From NCBI GenBank assembly GCA_035547915.1, contig DASZTS010000024.1, positions 186,001 to 250,000 on the forward strand: a stretch of 64,000 nucleotides of DNA. The letters run 5' to 3'. The position numbers and the translations under genes were made by a program. Shown piece after piece: positions 8,664-17,920 of the stretch. Origin of the DNA: DASSFG01 sp035547915. GTDB taxonomy: Bacteria; Planctomycetota; Planctomycetia; Pirellulales; JAICIG01. The notes beneath the pieces are model-generated. The model saw only the letters and a program-made list of their open reading frames with translations. It made no database searches and was not told the origin of the DNA. Within the stretch, counting starts at the first letter, position 1, and the number at the start of each line of letters is the position of its first letter.

Positions 8664-9848
8664 CTAGTCGGCCGACGCTGTCTCCATCGTGGGCTTTTCT
8701 TCCGCGTCGGGCGGCAAGGGCATAGCTACCTTTGTCGGCTCGACGGGGGCACCGGGCCGGGCGCGTTGCAGGCCGTTGATGATCACCCAATCGTCTGGTT
8801 TGAGCCCTTTTTCCACGGCACGCAGACCGTCGATCAACGGCCCGGTGATCACTTCGCGATATTCGACTTTGTTGTCTGCGCCGACGACGAGCACGAATTT
8901 GCGATTCTGGTCCATGCCCACGGCCCGATCGGTCACCAACAGCGCCGAACGCTTCTCCGGCGAGCGAACTCTCACCTTGACGAACAGGCCGGGTGTGATC
9001 ACGCCGTCGGCATTGGGAAACTCGGCGCGGACACGAATGGTGCCCGTGTCGGGATCGGCCTTGTTGTCGATGAAATCGATCCGCCCGCGATGCGGATAAC
9101 CTGTTTCGTTGCCTAGTTGCATCTCCACCGTCGGCGGCGGGCTATCGGGATCGCGAGCCCTCCGGGCGACGCGCAGGTAGATCGCCTCGTCGACATCGAA
9201 ATACGCATAGATCGGATCGATGGGCACGATGGTCGTGAGCAGCGTCGCGTTGCTGGCACCGCCGAATACAAAGTTGCCCTTGGTGATGATCGCTCGGCTG
9301 AGGCGTCCGCCGACGGCCGCCGTGATTGTGGAATACTCGCGATCGAGCTTGGAGGTCGTCAAGCTGGCTTCGGCCTGCTTCACCGCGGCGGCTGCTTCGG
9401 CTTCGGTGGCGAAGGTCTGGTCGAATTGTTCCTGGGTGATCGTCTTTCCCTTGATCAGTTCCTTGGCCCGAGCCAGATCGGCTACGGCGCGTTTGGCGCG
9501 GGCCTTTGCCGCCGCCAAAGCGGCCTCATCGCGTGCGACGTCGGCGTCGAACGGGCGGGGATCGATCTGGAACAACAGATCGCCTTCCTTGACGATATCC
9601 CCGTCTTTGAACCCCACCTGGTCAATGAACCCACTCACCTTCGCATGCACATCGACCGAGCGGATCGCCTCGGTGTGCCCGGTGAACAAGTTCTCGTTGC
9701 TGACCTCGCGCTCGAGCGGCTGACTGATGGTGACCGTGGGAGGCGGGGTGGGCTCAAGTTGCACGGGTTTGCGTTCGCAACCCGACGCCAGAACGATTGC
9801 CAGAATCACCCATTTCGAGGCTGCGCGATCCACCATGAACCACCGCAT
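8664..9848 (-). CDS. RND efflux periplasmic adaptor lipoprotein (AcrA/MexA family)
   Basis: A 394-residue membrane fusion protein. Residues 1-24 form a lipoprotein signal with lipobox LASGC, so the mature protein is anchored by its N-terminal cysteine. The order of domains is the family one: a barrel-sandwich half (GFIDQVGFKDGDIVKEGDLL), an alpha-helical hairpin (residues about 105-170, rich in A, K and E), the second lipoyl half (VGGRLSRAIITKGNFV), a beta-barrel (LFVKVRVRSP) and a membrane-proximal domain. It bridges the pump encoded next in the operon to an outer membrane channel. The first residues before the hydrophobic stretch allow either of two methionines (M1 or M5) as the start. Confidence 0.9.
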   Translation of the reverse strand: MRWFMVDRAASKWVILAIVLASGCERKPVQLEPTPPPTVTISQPLEREVSNENLFTGHTEAIRSVDVHAKVSGFIDQVGFKDGDIVKEGDLLFQIDPRPFDADVARDEAALAAAKARAKRAVADLARAKELIKGKTITQEQFDQTFATEAEAAAAVKQAEASLTTSKLDREYSTITAAVGGRLSRAIITKGNFVFGGASNATLLTTIVPIDPIYAYFDVDEAIYLRVARRARDPDSPPPTVEMQLGNETGYPHRGRIDFIDNKADPDTGTIRVRAEFPNADGVITPGLFVKVRVRSPEKRSALLVTDRAVGMDQNRKFVLVVGADNKVEYREVITGPLIDGLRAVEKGLKPDDWVIINGLQRARPGAPVEPTKVAMPLPPDAEEKPTMETASAD

Positions 9849-10021
9849 GCGTCACTCCGAACAAAACCTTTGACTTCGCGCTTCAGTATAGGGTGCCTGT
9901 CGCTCTCTGCAATCCGCTCTTTCATCGTCGCCGAAACGGCAAGAGTGACATTCCGCCCGTATAATGCGCCGTAGCGGAGAAAGACCGCTCGCCACATCGC
10001 GATACGAGCCGGACGTTGGAA

Positions 10022-11041
10022 ATGGCAGCGCATCACGCCGCGGGGCTTCGTCCTTGGTATCGGCTGCACGCATCGACATGGGTCGTGGTGGCGGCCGTTA
10101 CCTGCGGCGTCGTCTTCGTCGAAATCCCCGCAGAGGTGACGGTTCACTACATCCACTACGCCGATCGGTACACGGAATACAAACACGGCTGGCCGTGGGT
10201 CTACTTGGAACATTCGACCGGCTACGACTTCTCGGATCCGTTGAATTCGATCGAAGCGGATGCCATTCCGTGGCTTCACGCTGTTTGTTGGAATGTCGCA
10301 GCCCCGCATAAGCCGGAGAGCACGCGGTACCGGCCACGATATATCGCTCCGGATGTGCTCGTCGGCCTGTTGCTGATCTGTGTGGCCGGCTTCCTTGCTG
10401 AATGGCGGCGCCGTCGCCGCCGTGTCTGGCAGTTCAGCTTAGGCGAGCTGCTCATCGGCGTGTTGCTGAGTGCCGCGGCGTTGGGTTGGTGGAGATATCG
10501 ACAAGACGGCCGTAAGAAGCTGTTCGAAGATGCGCGGATGCCCGAAAGTCGGTCACCGTTGGGTATACGGGACACGACAACTTCCATCTCCTTCGACTTC
10601 GGCTACGCTGGTCCAGCCTGGCTAGCGAGGCTCGTTGGAAAGGGCCCGCTCGAGGCGTTCAACGCGCCCGTCGCTGCCTTTATCCTTGGAAATGACCCAG
10701 TCCCGGCGATTCGAGAACTGTCAAAGCGCAAACGAATGACAGTCTATTTGCGCCAGATCAGCGTGTCTCACTTTTACTTCGAAGGCGAGGTAAGACTCGC
10801 GGACCTTGACGAAGAATCGATCCGCGTTCTTACACAGTTGCCAAGCGTTCAGACGATCTCGATCTACGCCTGCCGACTTGACGATCGCGCCCTGCATCGG
10901 CTCGCCGAGATGCCCAACCTGCGTAAGCTCGACCTGGATCGCTGTGGCGGCATGACCGAGGCCGGAATCGCCTGCTTACGGGCGAGCCGGCACATCGAAG
11001 TGTTGCAATTGCGAGAAACTCCGTTTCGGGCGGAGCCGTAA
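10022..11041 (+). CDS. Planctomycete-type membrane protein with C-terminal leucine-rich repeats
   Basis: About 339 residues. Two hydrophobic helices near the N-terminus (WVVVAAVTCGVVFVEI) and around residues 113-155 (VLVGLLLICVAGFLAE, then LGELLIGVLLSAAALGWW) flank a polar loop. The C-terminal 100 residues contain short leucine-rich repeats such as VQTISIYACRLDDRALHRLA and LRKLDLDRC. This mix of membrane helices and LRRs is common in planctomycetes, and the function is unknown. A TTG lies two codons upstream at 10016; I prefer the ATG at 10022, but neither has a strong ribosome site. The gene stands alone, divergent from the efflux operon. Confidence 0.7.
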   Translation: MAAHHAAGLRPWYRLHASTWVVVAAVTCGVVFVEIPAEVTVHYIHYADRYTEYKHGWPWVYLEHSTGYDFSDPLNSIEADAIPWLHAVCWNVAAPHKPESTRYRPRYIAPDVLVGLLLICVAGFLAEWRRRRRRVWQFSLGELLIGVLLSAAALGWWRYRQDGRKKLFEDARMPESRSPLGIRDTTTSISFDFGYAGPAWLARLVGKGPLEAFNAPVAAFILGNDPVPAIRELSKRKRMTVYLRQISVSHFYFEGEVRLADLDEESIRVLTQLPSVQTISIYACRLDDRALHRLAEMPNLRKLDLDRCGGMTEAGIACLRASRHIEVLQLRETPFRAEP

Positions 11042-11289
11042 GAATTGCCTATTGCCAGGAGCGACTGTTGGGCGAAATTGATCGATAACTGCAGCTTTAC
11101 GATAAGATCAAAAATTTAATCTAAGTGCGATTGAATGTCGCATTTTTCCATGTCGAGAGCCTTGCAACCAGGTTGCCCGCGTGCCAAAAATACGGTCGTC
11201 TCTTTTTCGATGTCTTCCTTGTTTGGCAGTCGCACGCTCCATTCGGAGCAAACCCCACGGTCTCGGCGCCGACAGAAAGTAGTTCCGCT

Positions 11290-12192
11290 GTGAAGCTCAA
11301 ACGGGTTGTCTCCGCCGCTCGAGAAGTCGCCGCGCCGTATTGCGTGCGCAACGGCAAGAAGTTCCGCCTGAAGGATTTCGATCCGGCAGATACGGCCGGC
11401 TACAGCTCGGAGGACAAGCCGCGCGCCAAGGAGGCGCTGCAAAACGGAGTGCAGACCCTCAGCACCCTCCAGGAAGTCCTCTATGCCCAGGACCGTTGGG
11501 GAGCCGTGCTCATCTTTCAGGCGATGGACGCCGCAGGCAAGGATGGTGCGATCAAGCACGTCATGTCGGGCGTCAACCCGCAGGGATGCCAGGTATTCTC
11601 GTTCAAAGGCCCCTCGTCCGAAGAGTTGGACCACGATTATCTTTGGCGGTGCATCAAGGTGCTCCCCGAACGGGGCCGCATCGGTGTCTTCAACCGGTCA
11701 TACTACGAAGAAGTGTTGACGGTGCGCGTCCACCCAGAATTGCTGCAAAAACAACGATTGCCGTCGGAGTGCGTCACCGACGACCTCTGGCAACAGCGTT
11801 TCGAGGACATCTGCAATTTCGAACGCTATCTGCACCGGAACGGATTGCTCGTGCTCAAGTTCTTTCTGCACATCTCCAAGAAGGAACAGAAGAAGCGATT
11901 TCTGGAGCGGATCGACAACCCGGACAAAAACTGGAAGTTCTCGTCGTCCGATTTCACCGAGCGGACGTTCTGGGACGACTACATGCGGGCCTACGAAGAA
12001 ATGATCCGCCAGACGGCGACCAAGCGCGCCCCGTGGTACGTAGTACCAGCCGACAACAAGTGGTTCACGCGCATCGTCGTGGCCGCCGCTATCATCGATG
12101 GTTTGTCCTCACTCGATCTCGAGTTCCCCGAAGTCGACGGCAAGAAACGAGAAGAATTACAAGCCATTCGTGAGCGATTGATGAAGAACTGA
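11290..12192 (+). CDS. ppk2: PPK2-family polyphosphate:nucleotide phosphotransferase
   Basis: A 300-residue PPK2 kinase. The Walker A block is FQAMDAAGKDGAIKHV at residues 76-91 and the lid/Walker B region includes GRIGVFNRSYYEEVL. The segment PQGCQVFSFK followed by EELDHDYLWR is characteristic of the polyphosphate:ADP/AMP subgroup. These enzymes move phosphate between polyphosphate and nucleotides, usually regenerating ATP or ADP from polyphosphate. An open frame continues upstream to 11125, but those residues look non-coding, so I start at GTG 11290, which gives the normal family length. It is followed after 173 bases by phosphoketolase; both enzymes make high-energy phosphate without respiration. 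Confidence 0.88.
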   Translation: MKLKRVVSAAREVAAPYCVRNGKKFRLKDFDPADTAGYSSEDKPRAKEALQNGVQTLSTLQEVLYAQDRWGAVLIFQAMDAAGKDGAIKHVMSGVNPQGCQVFSFKGPSSEELDHDYLWRCIKVLPERGRIGVFNRSYYEEVLTVRVHPELLQKQRLPSECVTDDLWQQRFEDICNFERYLHRNGLLVLKFFLHISKKEQKKRFLERIDNPDKNWKFSSSDFTERTFWDDYMRAYEEMIRQTATKRAPWYVVPADNKWFTRIVVAAAIIDGLSSLDLEFPEVDGKKREELQAIRERLMKN

Positions 12193-12210
12193 TGGAGGAC
12201 CACGGCGCGC

Positions 12211-12252
12211 GGGCCCCTCTCCCTCCGGCAGAGGGTCTAGGGTGAGGGCGGC
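12211..12252. repeat. REP-like palindrome, single copy D
   Basis: A single palindrome, CCCCTCTCCCTCCGGCAGAG then GGTCTAGGGTGAGGGCGG, of the same family as copies A to C but without an obvious opposed partner. It starts 19 bases after the ppk2 stop and may act as the 3' end hairpin of that transcript. Confidence 0.55.
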
Positions 12253-12365
12253 CGGAACGTCTAACTTAGATTAGAGTCTATCCGAGAACCGGCCAAAGCA
12301 CTGCTGATCGACACCGCCAGTCACGCCGTCGAACAACATACTCTACACACTCAAAGGACTGATAT

Positions 12366-14825
12366 ATGGCGACGACCACCGACCGACGACGGAAACCGCA
12401 CGAGGGAAACCAGCCGGCAGCGCACGCCCCGCTCGCAGCCGACGAATTGCGCAAGATCGACGCCTATTGGCGGGCATCTAATTATCTCTCCGTCGGGCAG
12501 ATCTACCTGCTCGATAACCCACTCCTGAAGGAGCCGCTGAAGCGCGCGCACATCAAGCCGCGCCTGCTCGGGCATTGGGGCACTTCACCTGGCCTGAACA
12601 TGCTCTACGTGCACCTCAATCGGGTCATCAAACGCGACGATCTGAACATGATCTACGTCATCGGCCCTGGACACGGCGGGCCGTCGCTCGTGGCCCACGC
12701 CTACCTGGAAGGGACGTACAGCGAGGTCTATCCCAACATCGGTCAAGACACGGAAGGGATGCAACGGCTCTTCAAGCAGTTCAGCTTTCCGGGAGGGATT
12801 CCCAGCCACGTCGCCCCCGAAACGCCGGGCAGCATCCATGAGGGCGGTGAATTGGGCTACGCCCTCAGCCACGCCTATGGAGCGGCGTTCGACAATCCCG
12901 ATCTGATCGTGGCCTGTGTCGTGGGCGACGGCGAAGCCGAGACCGGACCACTCGCCACCGGCTGGCACGGCAACAAATTTCTCAATCCGGCCCGCGACGG
13001 GTGCGTGCTGCCGATCCTGCACCTCAACGGATACAAGATCGCCAATCCCTGCTTCCTCGCCCGCATTCCGCCCGAAGAGCTGCAAAAGTTCTTCGAGGGG
13101 ATGGGTTACAAGCCTTACGTCGTCGAGGGGCATGAGCCGGAGGTCGTTCACCAGCGCCTGGCCGAGGTGCTCGACGAGGTCGTGGCGGAAATCAAGCAAA
13201 TCTGGGCCGACGCTCGCGATGAGGACGCCGCGCCGAAACGTCCCGCCTGGCCGATGATCGTCTTGCGCACGCCGAAGGGCTGGACGTGTCCGGCCGAGAT
13301 CGACGGCAAGAAATGCGAGGACTACTGGCGCAGCCATCAGGTGCCGATGGGCGACATGGATAAGCCGGAGCACATCCACATCCTCGAAGGCTGGATGAAG
13401 AGCTATCGACCGGAGGAATTGTTCGACGCCACGGGCCGGTTGCTACCCGAACTGGCCGAGTTGGCCCCTGTGGGCGAACGACGCATGAGCGACAATCCGC
13501 ACGCCAACGGCGGGTTGCTGTTGCGTGATCTGAAGATGCCCGACTTCCGCGACTACGCGGTCGACGTGCCCAGTCCCGGCGCTGCGACCGCCGAATCGAC
13601 CCGCGTCATGGGCAAGTTCCTGCGCGACATCATGAAGCTGAACCTGGACAGCAAGAACTTTCGCCTATTCAGCCCGGACGAGAACAACTCGAACCGTTGG
13701 CAGGACGTGCTCGAAGTGACCACGCGCTGCTACATGGCCGAAATCTATCCCGACGACGACAAGCTCAGCCCCGACGGCCGCGTGATGGAAGTTCTCAGCG
13801 AACATCAGTGCCAGGGTTGGTTGGAAGGCTACCTGCTCACCGGCCGCCACGGATTCTTCTCGTGCTACGAGGCGTTCATCCACATCATCGACTCGATGTT
13901 CAACCAGCACGCCAAGTGGTTGAAGGTCTGCCATCACATCCCTTGGCGGCGACCGATCGCCTCGTTCAACTACCTGCTCAGCTCGCACGTCTGGCGGCAG
14001 GATCATAACGGTTTCAGTCACCAAGACCCCGGCTTCATCGACCACGTGGTCAACAAGAAGGCCGAAGTGATTCGCGTCTACTTGCCGCCGGATGCAAACT
14101 GCCTGCTGTCGGTGACCGATCACTGCCTACGTAGCCGCAATTACGTCAATGTCGTGGTGGCGGGCAAACAGCCCGCGCCGCAATGGCTGACGATGGAGCA
14201 GGCGATCAAGCATTGCACCCAGGGCGTGAGCATCTGGGAATGGGCCAGCAACGACAAGGGGCATGAGCCCGACGTCGTCATGGCCTGCTGCGGCGATGTG
14301 CCGACCCTGGAAACGTTGGCAGCCGTGGAATTGATCCGCAAGCACCTGCCCGAGTTGAAGGTGCGGGTCATCAACGTCGTCGACCTCATGAAGCTGCAAC
14401 CCGCCAGCGAGCATCCGCACGGCCTGTCCGATGCGGACTTCGACGCCTTGTTCACCAAGGACAAGCCGATCATCTTCGCGTTCCACGGGTATCCGTGGCT
14501 GATCCATCGGCTGACCTACCGCCGTGCGAACCACAAGAACCTGCACGTTCGTGGGTATAAGGAAGAAGGGACGACGACCACACCGTTCGACATGGTGGTG
14601 CTCAACGACCTCGATCGGTTCCACCTGGTCCAAGACGTGATCGACCGCCTGCCGCAACTCGGCGCCAGGGCCGCGTACCTCAAGCAGGGCATCCGCGAGA
14701 AACTGATCGAGCACAAGCAGTACATCTCCGCGCACGGCGACGACATGCCGGCGTTGAGTGGCTGGAAATGGGGCGGATCGGGTGCCGGACCGGCCGCAAC
14801 ATCGACCGGTGGAGACAACGTGTAG
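12366..14825 (+). CDS. xfp: Xylulose-5-phosphate/fructose-6-phosphate phosphoketolase
   Basis: An 819-residue thiamine-diphosphate enzyme of normal length. Signature blocks are GHWGTSPGLN at 69-78, GPGHGGP at 100-106 and the cofactor-binding GDGEAETGPLATGW at 187-200; the Pyr-domain block ESSHVWRQDHNGFSHQDPGF and the C-terminal GYPWLIHRLTYRR are also present. It cleaves xylulose 5-phosphate or fructose 6-phosphate with phosphate to acetyl phosphate plus an aldose phosphate. No acetate kinase or phosphotransacetylase gene is in the window, so the fate of acetyl phosphate is unclear here. It shares its direction with ppk2 but is separated from it by a palindromic element, so co-transcription is uncertain. 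Confidence 0.96.
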   Translation: MATTTDRRRKPHEGNQPAAHAPLAADELRKIDAYWRASNYLSVGQIYLLDNPLLKEPLKRAHIKPRLLGHWGTSPGLNMLYVHLNRVIKRDDLNMIYVIGPGHGGPSLVAHAYLEGTYSEVYPNIGQDTEGMQRLFKQFSFPGGIPSHVAPETPGSIHEGGELGYALSHAYGAAFDNPDLIVACVVGDGEAETGPLATGWHGNKFLNPARDGCVLPILHLNGYKIANPCFLARIPPEELQKFFEGMGYKPYVVEGHEPEVVHQRLAEVLDEVVAEIKQIWADARDEDAAPKRPAWPMIVLRTPKGWTCPAEIDGKKCEDYWRSHQVPMGDMDKPEHIHILEGWMKSYRPEELFDATGRLLPELAELAPVGERRMSDNPHANGGLLLRDLKMPDFRDYAVDVPSPGAATAESTRVMGKFLRDIMKLNLDSKNFRLFSPDENNSNRWQDVLEVTTRCYMAEIYPDDDKLSPDGRVMEVLSEHQCQGWLEGYLLTGRHGFFSCYEAFIHIIDSMFNQHAKWLKVCHHIPWRRPIASFNYLLSSHVWRQDHNGFSHQDPGFIDHVVNKKAEVIRVYLPPDANCLLSVTDHCLRSRNYVNVVVAGKQPAPQWLTMEQAIKHCTQGVSIWEWASNDKGHEPDVVMACCGDVPTLETLAAVELIRKHLPELKVRVINVVDLMKLQPASEHPHGLSDADFDALFTKDKPIIFAFHGYPWLIHRLTYRRANHKNLHVRGYKEEGTTTTPFDMVVLNDLDRFHLVQDVIDRLPQLGARAAYLKQGIREKLIEHKQYISAHGDDMPALSGWKWGGSGAGPAATSTGGDNV

Positions 14826-14835
14826 CTACAGATCG

Positions 14836-14869
14836 GCCGGAAAACGGGCGGAGGTTTTTGCCCACCGGC
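14836..14869 (+). terminator. GC-rich hairpin after phosphoketolase, possible terminator
   Basis: GCCGG at 14836-14840 pairs with CCGGC at 14865-14869, and GGGC at 14846-14849 pairs with GCCC at 14860-14863, giving a bulged hairpin 11 bases after the xfp stop. There is no following T-run, so intrinsic termination is doubtful. Confidence 0.3.
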
Positions 14870-15072
14870 ATTTGGATAATAGGGTTGCCAAAGACCGACC
14901 GTGGCATTCCGCTTTCGCGAATTGCCACAGAGCTTTTGTCCACTGCTAAGTTCAAGCTCCGATTCAAACATGTCCTTTCGCTAGACGGGCGGCGCGGCGT
15001 CTGCCGCGCAGGCCGCGTGCCCATCGCACGACCTGCACTGCGCTGCGCGCCCATGAAACAGGAGTCCCACAG

Positions 15073-16014
15073 ATGATCCGCAAACTGTTCTGGCCCATGA
15101 TGCTTCTCCTGTTGGGCGGTGTGCCGATGGCTGCCGAGGAAACGGCCGACGACGACAGGCCCGACAACGATGTGCAGCAGATCGAGGCCGAGGTGGCGGC
15201 CTACGTCGAAGCGTTCAACGCCAAGGACGCTGCGGCCTTGGCGCAGCATTGGTCGGAACGAGGCGTCTACGTGCGCCCCTCCGACGGCGCGCGGCTCGTC
15301 GGTCGCGAAGCGATCCAGAAAGAGTTCGCAACGACCTTCGCGGATCGGCCCGACGCGGTTCTGGCGGTGAAGGTCGAAACAATCCGCTTCGTCACCAGCG
15401 AGGTGGCAATCGAGGAGGGGACCGCCTTGGTGACCTCGGCTCCCGACACCATCCCATCGCGCACCGACTATACGGCGGTGCACGTCAAGCGGGACGGCGA
15501 ATGGCAGATCGACAGCATCCGCGAGACGCAGTTGCCCGAAAGCGACGACAGTGCGAGCGACCGCCTGGCCGAGCTGGCGTGGTTGGTGGGTGATTGGAAC
15601 GATCAGAGCCCCGACGCGAGCCTCGAAACCAAGGTCACCTGGACGAAGAACAAAACCTTCCTCTCCTACTCGTTCAAAATCTCCACCAGCAACGTCGATG
15701 AGTTGGAGGGAACGCAGATCGTCGGCTGGGACCCCGTGTTGAAAGTGATCCGCTCTTGGATGTTCGATTCGGAGGGCGGATTCGGCGAAGGCGTTTGGTC
15801 GCGTGATGGCGACCGTTGGCTCGTCAAGTTCCAGCAGATTCTGGCCGATGGGCGCACGGCGTCGTCGACCAATGTTTACACACAGGTCGATGCCGATACC
15901 TTCACCTGGCAATCGATCGGCCGCGAAGTCGACGGAGAGTTCTTGCCGAACGTCGCCGCGGTGACCCTCGTTCGCAAGGCGGCCGCCGTGTCGTCGGAGG
16001 CGGAGACGAAGTAA
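15073..16014 (+). CDS. Secreted SnoaL/DUF4440-like protein
   Basis: A 313-residue exported protein. Residues 1-21 are a signal peptide ending VPMAAEE. Residues about 35-155 match the NTF2-like SnoaL/DUF4440 fold: EAFNAKDAAALAQHWSERGVYV and GREAIQKEF are the hallmark segments, and the strand VHVKRDGEWQIDSIRE closes the domain. The C-terminal half (WLVGDWNDQSPDASLETKVTW to the end) is a second beta-rich domain repeated in many planctomycete proteins of this type. No catalytic residue pattern is apparent, so ligand binding or a structural role is as likely as catalysis. It is followed 60 bases later by the glycine-rich protein gene and may be co-transcribed with it. Confidence 0.8.
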   Translation: MIRKLFWPMMLLLLGGVPMAAEETADDDRPDNDVQQIEAEVAAYVEAFNAKDAAALAQHWSERGVYVRPSDGARLVGREAIQKEFATTFADRPDAVLAVKVETIRFVTSEVAIEEGTALVTSAPDTIPSRTDYTAVHVKRDGEWQIDSIRETQLPESDDSASDRLAELAWLVGDWNDQSPDASLETKVTWTKNKTFLSYSFKISTSNVDELEGTQIVGWDPVLKVIRSWMFDSEGGFGEGVWSRDGDRWLVKFQQILADGRTASSTNVYTQVDADTFTWQSIGREVDGEFLPNVAAVTLVRKAAAVSSEAETK

Positions 16015-16074
16015 CGAAAACAACCCAAGATCGGACCTTTATCTTCTTATCCTCTACTCAATCGGGATCATACG

Positions 16075-17667
16075 ATGAATTCTCTACGCCAGATAACGGT
16101 GGTCGTGACGGTCGTCACGATGTCATTACTCTTTGATTCCGCCGGTGCCTACGCTCGTGGCGGCCGTGGTGGCGGTGGCGGCGGTGGGTTTGGCGGAGGT
16201 GGTGGCGGATACCGCGGCGGCGGAGGTGGCTACGGCGGAGGCGGGTTCGGTGGCGGCTACGGCGGCCAGCGCATGAGTGCGGCGCCACGGCCAGCCGCGC
16301 CAGCCATGAACCGGAGTCCCTCGATGAGCCGAGCGGCGGCATCGCGTCCAGCGGCGCGACCGAACCAGGCGGCGAGACCGAGCCAAACACCGCGCACCGC
16401 GGCCGGTTCTACGCGGGCCCCTGGTGGGGCGAACGCGTTCAATCGGCCCAGCCAAGGTCAGCTCAATGACTTTTTGAATATGCCGTCGGGGTCGGCACGG
16501 GCGAGCACGTTTGGGGGCGAACGCCCGTCCCAGCTTCCCAGTGGCGGAAACTCCCGCACGTTTACCACGGAGCGTGGCACCGAGATCACGGTCGGTGGTC
16601 GTGGTGGCAGTACAACGACCCCCGGCGGCAGGGAGATCGGCGCCGGTGTCGGCGGGATCAAGATCGAGACGGCGGGCGGGAGCACCTACGGCAAAGTGGG
16701 CGGGGCCGCCGGCGTGAGCGGCCCCGGCGGTTCTGCGGTGGCGGGCGGTTCGGTCTCGGGATATCGCGGTGCCGGCGGTACGCAAGGCGCCAGGGTCAGC
16801 GGTGGTGTCGGCACATCGTCGGGCTATCGTGCCGGCGGTAGTGTATCGGCCATCCAGGGGAGGAACGGTTATACGGCGGTGAACATGCGCGGCGGCTTTG
16901 GCGCCGGCGGCACCGGAAGCATCGGCTCGAGGACGGCTATCGTCGGTCCAGGCGGCAACGTCGTGTCGGGCGGCCGCGGCGCGAGTTTCGTCAACGGTCA
17001 GTTCGTAGGCGGTGCGGCCTGGGGACGCGTCAACGGCGCGTTCACGCATTGGGGTTGGTACGGCGGCGGCTGGTGGGGCCGCTACCCGGGCGCTTGGTTT
17101 CCCGGCAAGTGGGCCCTCGTCTCCACGGCCTGGGCGACGGCCAGTTGGGCTCTGGCCGGCCCCTATTGCGGTTGTAGCGGCGGCTCGGCCGCATACTACG
17201 ACTACGGCGGCAATGTGACGTACGACGACGGCACGGTCTATCAAGATGGCCAGCCAGTCGCCAGCGAGGAACAGTATTACGATCAGGCCAGCCAGATCGC
17301 GGCCACCGGCGACAGTCCACAGAACGAAGAATGGCTGCCGCTGGGTATCTTCGCGGTGATCGCCGACGAGAACCAGACCCAGACCGACAAAGTGGTACAA
17401 CTCGCCGTGAATACCGAGGGTGTGCTGCGAGGCAACTACCACGACCTGCTGGCCGACAAGGTCACGCCCGTCACGGGGGCCGTCGACAAAGAGACGCAAC
17501 GCGTGGCCCTCAAGATCGAGGGGAACGACAACCTGGTCGTCGAAACCGGCCTCTACAACCTGACCAACGACGAAGCGCCGGTGCTCGTACATTTCGGCCC
17601 CGATCGACACGAGACGCGCACATTCGTGCGTCTGAAACAGCCCGAGGATCAAGGAGCGGCCAAGTAA
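16075..17667 (+). CDS. Secreted glycine-rich surface protein (planctomycete mu-protocadherin-like)
   Basis: A 530-residue protein. A signal peptide (residues 1-27, ending AYA) precedes a poly-glycine block (residues 28-65), then an A/P/R-rich linker and a long G/S/T/V-rich repeat region to about residue 320. A tryptophan-rich segment, THWGWYGGGWWGRYPGAWF, follows at about 325. The last 110 residues form a folded acidic domain. Similar proteins in Rhodopirellula are labelled mu-protocadherin-cell-surface protein, a name that reflects composition and not function. It is likely a cell-surface or extracellular matrix component. A long open frame on the opposite strand is a composition artefact. 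Confidence 0.85.
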   Translation: MNSLRQITVVVTVVTMSLLFDSAGAYARGGRGGGGGGGFGGGGGGYRGGGGGYGGGGFGGGYGGQRMSAAPRPAAPAMNRSPSMSRAAASRPAARPNQAARPSQTPRTAAGSTRAPGGANAFNRPSQGQLNDFLNMPSGSARASTFGGERPSQLPSGGNSRTFTTERGTEITVGGRGGSTTTPGGREIGAGVGGIKIETAGGSTYGKVGGAAGVSGPGGSAVAGGSVSGYRGAGGTQGARVSGGVGTSSGYRAGGSVSAIQGRNGYTAVNMRGGFGAGGTGSIGSRTAIVGPGGNVVSGGRGASFVNGQFVGGAAWGRVNGAFTHWGWYGGGWWGRYPGAWFPGKWALVSTAWATASWALAGPYCGCSGGSAAYYDYGGNVTYDDGTVYQDGQPVASEEQYYDQASQIAATGDSPQNEEWLPLGIFAVIADENQTQTDKVVQLAVNTEGVLRGNYHDLLADKVTPVTGAVDKETQRVALKIEGNDNLVVETGLYNLTNDEAPVLVHFGPDRHETRTFVRLKQPEDQGAAK

Positions 17668-17682
17668 GCGGCCTGGTAACCA

Positions 17683-17913
17683 CGCGCCCTCTCCCTTCGG
17701 GGAGAGGGCTGGGGTGAGGGCGGTTTGCCCTGCTCTTCTGTGGCTATCTTTTTGTGCCCTGCTGCGATTTCGTGAAGCTCGGTTGGGGCTGCTCTTGCGC
17801 TGTTGCCCCTCCCAGACCGTGTCACCGCCGTTGTTGATCGACAAGCAATGACTCCGTTAGTGCGTTCGGCCGCCATCACCCTAGCCTTCTCCCGCCAGGG
17901 AGAGGGAAACACG
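17683..17913. repeat. REP-like paired palindromic element, copy C
   Basis: The left palindrome at 17685-17725 (GCCCTCTCCCTTCGGGGAGA then GGGCTGGGGTGAGGGCGG) faces a right copy at about 17875-17912 (CTTCTCCCGCCAGGGAGAGG). The left 3' flank reads TTTGCCCTGCTCTTCTGTGG, related to copies A and B. It fills the space between two converging genes, where a bidirectional stop signal would be expected. Confidence 0.7.
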
Positions 17914-17920
17914 CGCAAGC

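Noticed and set aside
11050..11289. Upstream extension of ppk2 to 11125
   Set aside because: The extra 55 residues are not PPK2-like and the segment is AT-rich in its first part, so it reads as promoter and leader sequence.
14680..16023. Minus-strand open frame of 447 codons
   Set aside because: Antisense to the secreted SnoaL-like gene and the end of phosphoketolase; no recognisable motif.
16126..17844. Minus-strand open frame of 572 codons
   Set aside because: It mirrors the glycine-rich gene and carries repetitive A/R/T text caused by GGC repeats.
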